Assembly: GCA_025765595.1 (NCBI GenBank)
Contig: JAIVFH010000165.1
Location: forward strand, 1-60,631
Direction of reading: 5' to 3'
Origin: Obelidium mucronatum
Taxonomy: Eukaryota; Chytridiomycota; Chytridiomycetes; Chytridiales; Chytriomycetaceae
Length of the DNA: 60,631 nucleotides
Shown here: positions 52,401-60,631 of the stretch, in pieces
How the letters are laid out: every line of letters starts with the position of its first letter
Position numbering within the stretch: position 1 is the stretch's first letter
Program-made: the position numbers and the translations under genes
The notes under the pieces: generated by a model
Databases searched by the model: none
Told to the model about the DNA's origin: nothing
The model's input: only the letters and a program-made list of their open reading frames with translations

Positions 52401-54646
52401 CATCTAAGAGTATTTGGATGTGTGGTAAGAGTCCACATACCAAAGGAAACGAAACTAAAGTCGGATGAAAAGACTCGAGTGGGGCGATTTGTTGGATACG
52501 ATGGAAGAAAGAACGCGTACCGAGTGATGATTGATGGAAAAATTGTGTACTCAAGGGATGTGACGTTCTTTGAAAACGAATTCGACATGGCAAGGTGGAC
52601 TAAGGTTGAAGAACAAATGGACTGGTCCATCGAAGAAGATTGGGGGGACTTAGTGGGGTTAAATGAGGACTTTCCAGTCGACGAAGGGATTGAGGAACAG
52701 GGGGAAGAGGAGAATGGTGCTCCTCCTCCCTCGCCACAGCAACAACCACTTCCATTACCAGCACCACCACCATCACCACCACCGCCACGACCTCCAAACA
52801 GGCGACTCACCCGAGGTGCAGAGCCAAAACAATCATACCGAGATATGAGCGATGATGAAATCGAAGCGATGGATGCAGCTCTGCTTCAAGAAACGGCAGA
52901 ACGGCTGCAGAATCAGGATGTGTTCCACCTAGCGTATGCAGCGGAGGTTCTGCCGAAAGCGTTCAAAGAAATATGGGGTACGCTGAAATCAGCATTAGGA
53001 GTGGTGGAAGAGGAAGTGATTCCGAAGACTTTTAAGCACGCGATGGGTGGACGCTTTGGAAAGGAATGGAAAGCAGCATCTGAAGCTGAGATGAAATCAA
53101 TTCGGAAAAATGGAACATATGAATTGGTGAGACTGCCGAAAGGCAGACGGGCAATCCAAGTGAAGTGGGTGTTCGCACACAAGTTTGACGGATCTGGTAA
53201 ACTGGTTAGGAGAAAAGCTCGACTGGTGGCGAAAGGTTTTCGCCAGGTGGAAGGAGTGGACTTCTGGGAAACCTTTGCACCAACTGCAAAGTTCTCATCG
53301 ATTAGAACTATAGCGGCAACCGGAGTACAGAAACAATGGTACCACCGGCTGGCCGACATAGATGTTGCATTCCTAAATGCCGAAATCGAGGAGGAGGTGT
53401 ACTTGGAGCAACCAGAAGGTTTCGTGGAACCAGGAAACTCAAGAAGTGTCTGTACGGACTGAAGCAAAGTCCAAGGGCATGGAATACCACCTTGGATGTG
53501 TATCTGAAGGAACAAGGTCTCATCCCATATCGAAGGCGGACCCATGCGTGTACGTCAAGAATATGGGGGGCAACACGGTAGTAATATCTGTGTATGTGGA
53601 CGACTTAATCTTCAGTGGAGACAATCTCCACAAGATTGAAACTGTGATATCCAACATGAAGAAACGATTCAACATGAAGGATTTGGGATTCCTGGAATGG
53701 TACCTGGGAATTCAGTTCAAGTTAACGAACAATAGGACCAAGATGGTACTGTCGCAAACTCAATATGTGGAAGAACTGGTACGAAAGTTCAGATTGGAAG
53801 ATGCGAATGAACTGTTGGTACCAATGTCTCCATCATCAGCTTACCTCAGCTCCAAACAGTCACCGACTAAACCGGCAGAGCCCGGCAGAGCGTGCAGCAA
53901 TGGAAAACATTCCGTACCGGGAATTGGTCGGATCTCTTCAGTATTTGGCGGTGGCTACACGACCGGACATATCTGCAGCTGTGAGTGTATTGAGCCGATT
54001 CCTCAACAACCCAGGGGAAATACACTGGAGAGCGGCTAAGGATGTCTTACGATACGTGAAGGGAACAAAACACTTGGGTCTTCAATATGAAGGGTCAAAG
54101 GGTTTGGAGGCCATCACTCAGATTCGATATGATGGGCCAACTGCGGCGGCGGTTGTACGGGTGGACGGAAGACATCTGACAGCCTTCTCTGATTCAGACT
54201 TTGCTACATGTACGGACGACCGAAGATCTATGGGAGGCTACGTGGTACTGATTTCTGGGGGAGCTGTATCCTGGAAATGCCAGAAGCAGCCAACGGTAGC
54301 ACTGTCAACGCTGGAAGCCAAATATATGTCCATGACGAGGGGTGCTCAAGAGATAATTCACTTGAGGAAATTGATGGAGGAGATTGGGAGTCCAGTGACT
54401 GGACCAACCACGCTGTATGGGGACAACCAGGGGTGTATCGCGGTATCAAAGAACCCAAAGCATCATGACCGAGTGAAGCACGTGGATGTGAGACATCATT
54501 TCCTCAGAGAACGGGTGCTATCGGGGGAGTTGAACGTGGAATACTGCTCAACTAAAGTGATGATAGCAGATGTAATGACAAAACCGTTGGATAGCCCTAC
54601 ATTTATCAGGATGAGAGAAGGAATGGGACTTGTGGGAGTAGAGTGA
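49480..54646 (+). pseudogene. Copia gag-pol polyprotein gene, four frameshifts
   Basis: The gag ORF starts at ATG 49480. A zinc knuckle CKWCSKNHAKDGC lies at about residues 241-253. An unusual segment of about 350 residues follows, and then the protease motif CYDSGASIHLSGD (about 51,313). Integrase starts with an HHCC finger (HRRLGHCG, CTCHSC) and has the catalytic Asp-Asp-Glu positions in DEVHMDTYTL, HGDNGTEF and HEQNGIAERKNR. Reverse transcriptase has YVDDL at about 53,590, and RNase H ends with VDVRHHFLRE. Frame changes occur near 51,410, 53,445, 53,530 and 53,885, so no full polyprotein can be made. The stop is at 54,644-54,646, shortly before the 3' LTR. Confidence 0.88.
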
Positions 54647-54664
54647 ATATGACAACAGGGGGAG

Positions 54665-54761
54665 TGTTAAGTGGCAGGTTGTCACATTTTATTATTTTTT
54701 TTATCTTGTTTTATTCATTCTATTGTGCCCGAACTAACGGCGTATAACGGGCCCACAGAAA
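54665..54761 (+). repeat. 3' LTR of the copia element (97 bp)
   Basis: TGTTAAGTGGCAGG to CACAGAAA, matching the first unit of the 5' LTR with a few differences. Very short for a copia LTR. The 54,767-54,998 interval after it is AT-rich debris without a gene. Confidence 0.88.
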
Positions 54762-54998
54762 ATACCATTTTCCTAAAGGGAATTTTGTGGTATTTGGAGG
54801 CACTCACCGGGAGCCGAAATGGGTTGTTATCTTGATAAGCTTTATTTCGTACTAATGCACGCATACTGATATCTCACTTCACTCTAGGAATTCCGTCTTC
54901 ACCCGTTTCAAGTAGCCGCCAAGTTCCCACTCGAACCAGTATCAATGTTGAGATTTATGTATCATTCATTTATTACTAAATATCTTAATTGTCTTAAA

Positions 54999-55366
54999 AT
55001 AAAATACAACAGAAACCGACTGAAGGAGCCAAAGAATCAATGCATGGATAGTTTTTTCGAGCAATTGCTAGGCGTACAATTCTTCATATCGTTGAATGCT
55101 TCTGTTGTGCAGGCAGTACCAAATTGACGCTAGACAATTTTCGAACATTATTGGCTCCAAACTATCGAGACTTGGCCAAAGCATGGCTGGCGTACTTTCA
55201 CTTTCTGTACCATGGGACTTTACCGCGATCCTTGCTCTTATCATATCCCCATGACTACCTTATCCGGGATGAGCTCTTTTTAATTCGGTGGAATATTGGT
55301 GCCGCCGCTGGTGCTCAGAACGCTACCACTCCATCTGGAACTGAAATGGCAGACTGCATAATCTAA
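54999..55366. pseudogene. Composite relic: Crinkler fragment fused to a ZFC3H1-like fragment
   Basis: Bases about 55,015-55,135 resemble Crinkler exon 3 in the minus sense (ATGGATAGTTTTTTCGAGCA). Bases about 55,150-55,360 resemble the plus-strand ZFC3H1 exon around 14,245-14,430 (TTGGCCAAAGCATGGCTGGC, TATCCCCATGACTACCTTAT). Their direct junction shows that a third partial copy of the segment once existed and was rearranged. Confidence 0.7.
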
Positions 55367-55439
55367 AGATAAAAGCACCGCTTCAGAGATGCGTAGATTC
55401 CTGGCTGAATAAGGCCATTTACAATTGGTAGAGGATGCC

Positions 55440-55920
55440 TCTGAGTTGGTATTCCTTTGAAGCAGTGTAGCAACTTTAATCTGAGAACAGATTGACAGCA
55501 AACAGCTCAAAACACCTGAGATGATTCAACATGTGCGGTTTCGAGAGAAGAATAGAGGACTAAAGGTAACTGCGCTTGCTTGTGTCGCTGTTACTGACAA
55601 CTGGAAGCGAAGCTGAATTTTAATGCAGCTATACAGCGAGTATGAAATCGTTGATGAAACAGACTTTACCTTGAAGCACCCCGGAACAAGCGGAAGTGAA
55701 TTTGAGGTCCGTATAGGATCCCATACGGGCCTTTGGTCACTCAATGCTGGAAACCTCTCGACTAATCGAATGGCTGACAACCATGCCCACACCTCAAGGA
55801 GTGCCGTGGTACCTTCTTTGAGACCCATTGGCACGCATTGGCAGTGGCGGCGGTGACGGCAAGCTGGCGCGGCTATTTGGTCAAAAATTTGATGTATCCA
55901 CAATTCTTAGACAGCGCTGT
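55440..55920. repeat. 480-bp block nearly identical to 17,936-18,420
   Basis: Starts at CTCTGAGTTGGTATTCC, which marks resumption of the main duplication after the relic zone. It contains the 77-codon ORF 55,623-55,856, whose translation is identical to 18,122-18,355. Confidence 0.7.
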
Positions 55921-55959
55921 GTAACCCACATCAGTGGCAACTATTTTCTGCAACTTTAT

Positions 55960-58020
55960 TTACTGCAAATCAATTGAAAGCACACACTGAGATAATTGTT
56001 TTAAAGCCCCATCAATCCTTACGGCAACAGTTCCTCCAGTTGTAAGAAGATTCTGCTTTGGGTAACTGCTGAAGCGTGTGTGTGGAACAACAAAACACAG
56101 TTTTGACATTCCACTATCCTCCACAATTTTCTTTAGCTCAACCATTTTCACCAGTCATTTGAAATAGACTAACTGAAGGAATCAAAGAATCGACACATGG
56201 ATAGTTTTTTCGAGCGGCTGTATAGAGAACATTGCTATCCGTACAACTCTTAATATCTTTGAAGGTCTGCTTTGGGCGTGCGGGTAGGACCAAATCAATA
56301 GTAGCGGCAGCAGTGTCATCAAGTGAGCGAATTTTGAATGTGCCTCCTTTGGATAGTTGGCGATGAGCAAAGGATTCAAACAAATTTCCACGAAGTGAAG
56401 AAAGTAGCGTTTCGCCATCAGAGGCGAGTAAAAACGTATGTAGCTTGCTTTCCTCCTGCGTGATGAAAACTTCGAGAGCTTTTTCCACGATATATTCTGC
56501 AAGTACAAAGTTAGAAACATATTATGCTTGATTGAAACACTTGACCTACCTGAAGCAAATTGAAGAGAAAAATCATGATAATCATCGGAAATTACGAAAT
56601 GGATTATCAAGTGACTAATTTCGTCTTCTTTTGACAACGACCCATCTACCATAAGTTGGAACTTGTCAATATTCAACCGGCCAAGCGCCTGCTTAATTGT
56701 TCCATGTAGCCGGTCGGGTTTTTCGAACACAAAGCGTGCGATTCCACCAATCAAATTGAAACGTTCTTCGACGATATCCCCTGATAAATCATACATAGCT
56801 CGAGCTGCAAGCAGTTCTTCCAAATTCCAAACAGGAAGATAGAAGAGAGGGGCCGTTTTTGTGAACTTGATGAACTCTTTGTAGTGCTTTCGAGTAGGCG
56901 AGGCAACAACGATAGTTATAGCACCAACAGCTGATGGGCCATCAGGAAGTGTGTCGGTGAGGTACCACGTTTCTGTGGTCATAAGAAAGCGGCGCTTGAC
57001 TGGAATGAAGTCTGTGTAGACATAGCAACCTGATTCAGAGAATACGTAAATGTCACCACCATCCTTGGATCGATGCAGAACAATAGTCTTCACGTTCTCC
57101 ATTTTGCGCAACCTCCACATGACATAAAACAAAAATACACTCTTCCCGATCCCAGGGTTTCCAGTGATTGCAAACCCCCTCGTTCCCCTTACATCACTAT
57201 TCTTAATACCCTCTTGTACCTTTTCCCAAATAATTTGAAACATATGAGAATAGCATTTCCTTATAAATAACTGGCTTCGGGATTTCTTGGCAGAAAGTGG
57301 GAGTAGGATTGAATGTCAGACAATCGCCAACAGGAGCCACACTCGAGAGACAATTCCAAAAATCAGACAGATTTGGCCAATACATTGATATCCATCGCAG
57401 TTAATGATTGTAAAAGAAACGGCTGGTACTGAACAGACCATTAAATCGAATATCGCAAACTAACAATGACTCACAAGTCTTCTTTGGGACGACAGCATAA
57501 AGCACACTCTCTTCATCAGCATGCCCGTCACCGACAGTACCAGTAACTCTGAGTGGCTTCTTGGTAGGGTCGATGATGCCTTCTCTTGATGAGTAGACTT
57601 TCAACTGCGTGTTTAGTAAAAATCAGCGGACCAAACAGGCTCCCACTTACGCTTCTCCTCTTTGATGACCAGTGCGCACTTTGACTTGACACCGAGTCCC
57701 AGCGCAGTCAGAGTGGCAAGAGGACAGCCAGGGTCCAGCATAGAGTCCGCCTCATCAACCGTAAAGAAACAGTCTTCGCTGAGGCCACAGCTGCTGCGCG
57801 TAACACCCGCAGGGAGGTGAAGAGACAGTTTGATGAGAGAGACACTGTCCAGGTCAGGCGCAACTGCAGTCTTGTACGCAGCCACGATGTCCGCAACAGC
57901 AGGGTCGATGCTCGCAATCACAGCAGGAAGACTCTCCTGCGGAATCGCGATCGTGTTTTTTCCGTGGGAAACCCAAACACGAGGAGGTTTCATCATTTGT
58001 AGAAATTGTTTAAAAATCAA
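55960..58020 (-). pseudogene. Crinkler/RHS-type NTPase-nuclease, broken (copy 2)
   Basis: The counterpart of 18,459-20,343. The P-loop GNPGIGKS and most NTPase codons remain open (57,243-56,182). Three one-base insertions near 57,407, 57,375 and 57,275 break the region between header and NTPase. A 17-bp deletion near 56,152 removes the codons after LFQMT, including the conserved His, and shifts frame in the nuclease module. This copy retains an extra small exon (about 57,460-57,598) between header and NTPase that is absent from copy 1. The exon's own frame is open, so it probably represents the ancestral structure. No functional nuclease is expected. Confidence 0.8.
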
Positions 58021-58128
58021 ACAACTGATTACGGCAACGGAGGGCCAGGTCTCTTTTCAAAAAAAAAAAAATGTAAAAAATGTGTTTGCCAACCAACATC
58101 CAACTTTAAACGGATCATCATCATCGCT

Positions 58129-58636
58129 ATGGCCGTCGCAGCCACGCCAGTCTTTCCGGTCGCAGACCAGCACGCAGCCGCTGCCGTTTTTCCAGTCCGC
58201 CACCGCCGAGCCGCCCGCGTCCGCGCGCTTCGTGTTCAGCGCAAACGCGCACGCCGCCGCCGCCGCCGCCGCCGCCGGTCTGCGCGAGGCATTTCAAAGC
58301 CGCCGATATGAACCTCGCCGCAAAGCAAGCCGTTGGATCGGACAGCAATCGCCAATGATTCCTGCTCGGCACTTGTATGTTCCTGCCCTTTTGCTTTGTC
58401 CGCGGTGGACGAACATGCATTTTGACCCTCAAGCCGCGAACACACGCCACATTGTCGTCATCAAGACTGCTAACGTGCCAGCCGATTTCGCCACTTGCGA
58501 AGTAGTCACAGAGTCAAAGCCAATTGAAGTCGTCGAAGTTGCGCCAGTTGAAGCCTCAATTGCTGACGTCACCACTATCCCAAATAACTGCAGAAGAAGA
58601 GACAACCAATTACGATTCGTGTTTTTGTCATGTTAG
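58129..58636 (+). CDS. GC-rich ORF of uncertain status
   Basis: Just beyond the duplication boundary, a GC-rich zone with a CGC/GCC triplet run (58,250-58,275) is open in more than one frame. The longest plus-strand frame ends at 58,636 with ESKPIEVVEVAPVEASIADV, an acidic segment that looks protein-like. The ATG at 58,129 is in another frame that soon becomes poly-Arg. Triplet repeats keep frames open on both strands, so coding status is doubtful. The spacer 58,637-58,947 shows no gene. Confidence 0.25.
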
Positions 58637-58947
58637 GTGTTCCTTTTTATTGCATTGTTTAAATCCTAAATACACAGCTTGAACACTTCCAAGGCCCAAC
58701 TGCCGCCGCCCCTCCTCAGTAATGGAGTCTCCGTGGTGGAATCAATGTCAAATACAATTCTAGCAATACTATGGAACGACTCTTTTCATGCCCGACGGAT
58801 TTCTGGGGATGACGTCAGTGCCTTTTGTAATCAAGGGCATCTGCAGTTGTCAAATGGGCTGCTTTTAAATAAATGTTGTGTTCGGACAGAATTTTATTGC
58901 CTAACTTGTTTGTCGAAAAAAAAGATCGACAAAAACAACCACTCCCA

Positions 58948-60536
58948 ATGGCCTCTGAAATTATCGAATGGAAGAAGCTCTTGGACGCAGGAGTTATCAC
59001 TCCACCGGAGTATGAGAAGGCCAAATCCGCAGTTCTGGCGTCCTTGACGCTGGGCTCAAGAACAGTCTCAGTTTCTGAAGCTAGTGTCAAAAACAGGTGC
59101 CTCTCATACACTAGAGTAACATCGATCCACCCAACCCAAGAACAAAAAACCATACTCTTGGATGTCAAAAACAAGTACAGAGGAAACCCTGCAGTGCCAC
59201 GTCTGGACGAGACCATGGCCGCCAAAAAGGATGCCGCCAAGACAGCCGCAGCTACCGCCAAAGGAAAAATCGATTCTGTCTCATACACTATTCAAGTTCA
59301 ATACAAGATGTTTGATACAAAGTTAAAGAAGCTTCCTTTGAGTTTCAAGGTATGGTTTGAGATATTTGGTGTTCGGACATCATCCTATCGACTCTAATCC
59401 TAATTCAGAACTTTGCCATTCTAGCTGGCGGATATTACCCAAGTTATTTACAATGATTTCAAGGAGAAAGCATCTGGCCTCGAAGAGTTTTTGACGATTG
59501 GTTTGCCATATGCCGATGCATGCCGCATTGCAGCAGCAGACGGCGCTGAAGATGATCGAATCAGCTCCCTCAAGAACTGTCTTGAATTGGTGGAGCACTT
59601 TGGAATCACGAAAGGGAATACCCGGATTACCAAGATCACGTTTGTGTTTGATGTTCAATTGCACCTTCAATTGCGTTCCACAAAAACCCTTGCGGCCACA
59701 CGCAAACGTAAAGAACCGGAGCCGGAAGTGGCAAAGGTGTTTGTATCTGGAAAGCGGTTTGACTTGACGGAGCTCGCCACTTTGGATTTTGCCAACACTA
59801 CTTTCGATGAAAGTGTCACAAGTGGATCAATTGGGACAGAGGTTGTTGGGAGAGGGACTGTTCGAGAAGCTGTTTCCTTTGAATATGAGGGTGGGTCTGG
59901 TGTTGGGCCTGGTATACTACTAACTGTTTCCTTACTACAGGAGATAATCGAAGTTACGTTGCGAAAAAATACATGAACAGTGAAGATAATACTTGCAATA
60001 ACCTTTTGGTTGATCTCTTTACTTTGTTGACTGCCAGTGAACTACTTTCCAACTTTAAACGTGACATTCAGAAACTGACGGAATCCGGAAATGAAGTTGG
60101 AATGGAGTTAAGTGAAATTGTTAAGGATCTCAACTATGTGATTGCCGCGGTTGTGGAGATTGCTGATGATGTATTGTTTGTGGAGGAAAGAATTGTCAAG
60201 AAGTTTGCAAAGTACCAAAGCAACTCCAAGTTTGGAATTGAAACAATCTATTCAAGAGCCATGGATTACTTTTCTCATCACAGCTGGGTTGCTTCTGATG
60301 GCGATATGCTGGTTGCTGATATTCAAGGTAATCAATACCCTTCTGTTTATAACTCTAACCACCTAAACTAAACAGGGAGTATCCCAGGAGGACTTTTGAC
60401 AGACCCTCAAATACTGTCCAAGTTTGATTGTTTTTCTGATGGCAATCGGGGAGCTGACGGCATCATCGAGTTTTTCAAGCAACATGAATGCTCCAAGTAC
60501 TGCCAACCTCTTGACATCCACAACAAGAGACACTAA
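58948..60536 (+). CDS. Alpha-kinase family protein (atypical protein kinase), intact
   Basis: Four exons (58948-59349, 59425-59890, 59941-60327, 60376-60536) give a 471-aa frame. The N-terminal half has a short helical start and no recognised domain. The kinase domain has the nucleotide-binding region REAVSFEYEG with SYVAKKYM, the segment FSHHSWVASDGDMLVADIQG, and the C-terminal zinc-binding signature GIIEFFKQHECSKYC. The order and spacing match alpha-kinases (eEF2 kinase, myosin heavy-chain kinase, Vwk families). Alpha-kinases phosphorylate Ser/Thr in helical substrates, but the target here is unknown. The start is the first ATG that opens the long frame, after a CAA-rich leader. The gene lies outside the duplicated segment. 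Confidence 0.8.
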
Positions 60537-60631
60537 ATCAATTTATTGAAAAGAAGTATTGAAGTTGTAATGAATAAATCAGACATTCATAAAAACATCT
60601 TTGATTTTGTACCCCAAGCGTTGTTCAGAGA

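Larger units (their letters stand above)
49232..54761 (+). mobile_element. Ty1/copia LTR retrotransposon, 5.5 kb, decayed
   Basis: Short LTRs begin TGTT(A/G)AGTGGCAGG and end CACAGAAA. A 5-bp target duplication ATACC lies at 49,227-49,231 and 54,762-54,766. A purine-rich tract ACAGGGGGAG precedes the 3' LTR. The interior has gag, protease, integrase, reverse transcriptase and RNase H in copia order, with four frameshifts. The element is nested in older debris of a Crinkler relic. Confidence 0.92.

Noticed and set aside
58127..58450. Poly-Gly/Arg-rich minus-strand ORF over the GCC/CGC run
   Set aside because: Triplet repeats keep all frames open, with no recognisable protein features.
1..60631. 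tRNA, rRNA, CRISPR arrays, centromeric or telomeric repeats
   Set aside because: I looked for cloverleaf box sequences, rRNA-like blocks, regularly spaced repeats and telomere-type runs by eye and saw none that I could support.

Overview
This window looks like nuclear DNA from a fungus, most likely a chytrid of the Chytridiales type. The genes have many short GT-AG introns of 50-120 bp. The gene families present fit that group: F-box proteins with plant-like leucine-rich repeats, a Crinkler/RHS-type NTPase-nuclease effector, Thg1-like tRNA-repair proteins, an alpha-kinase, and Helitron, hAT and Ty1/copia elements. No rRNA, tRNA, CRISPR or prokaryote-style operon was seen. The lineage call is an inference from gene content and was not checked against any database.

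The dominant structure is a large direct segmental duplication. Copy 1 (about 1-20,360) and copy 2 (about 22,130-58,010) carry the same gene order: SAM-domain protein (+), Thg1-like protein (-), single-domain Cdc25/rhodanese protein (+), tandem-domain rhodanese protein (+), F-box/LRR (-), Ser/Thr-rich repeat secreted protein (+), F-box/LRR (-), a ZFC3H1/Red1-like zinc-finger HAT-repeat protein (+), and a Crinkler-like NTPase-nuclease (-). Copy 2 is longer because it carries a 9.85 kb Helitron (24,957-34,801), a DUF3472-like plus GNAT gene pair (36,547-38,697), a 5.5 kb copia element (49,232-54,761) and relics of a further partial copy. Copy 1 carries a 3.4 kb hAT transposon (2,416-5,780) and a private F-box/LRR gene (16,686-17,475).

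Decay is complementary. SAM, Thg1, two F-box/LRR genes and a small 99-aa ORF are broken in copy 1 and intact in copy 2. The Crinkler is intact in copy 1 and broken in copy 2. The tandem rhodanese is broken in both, by a hAT insertion in one and small indels in the other. The ZFC3H1-like gene has a different single-base frameshift in each copy. Two hAT-type MITEs of about 490 bp, each with a perfect 8-bp target duplication, sit inside coding exons (20,879-21,361 and 36,708-37,198).

The most unusual object is the Helitron. Its 2,010-aa RepHel gene is open through six exons, with HUH, two-tyrosine and PIF1-helicase motifs. It also carries two unrecognised companion genes that are divergently transcribed. 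Six of the ten introns of these three genes, plus all three non-coding gaps tested, contain a short palindrome built from TTCCAATAAT and its inverse. I did not see this motif elsewhere in the window.

The right end (58,021-60,631) lies outside the duplication. It holds a GC-rich low-confidence ORF and an intact four-exon alpha-kinase-family gene.
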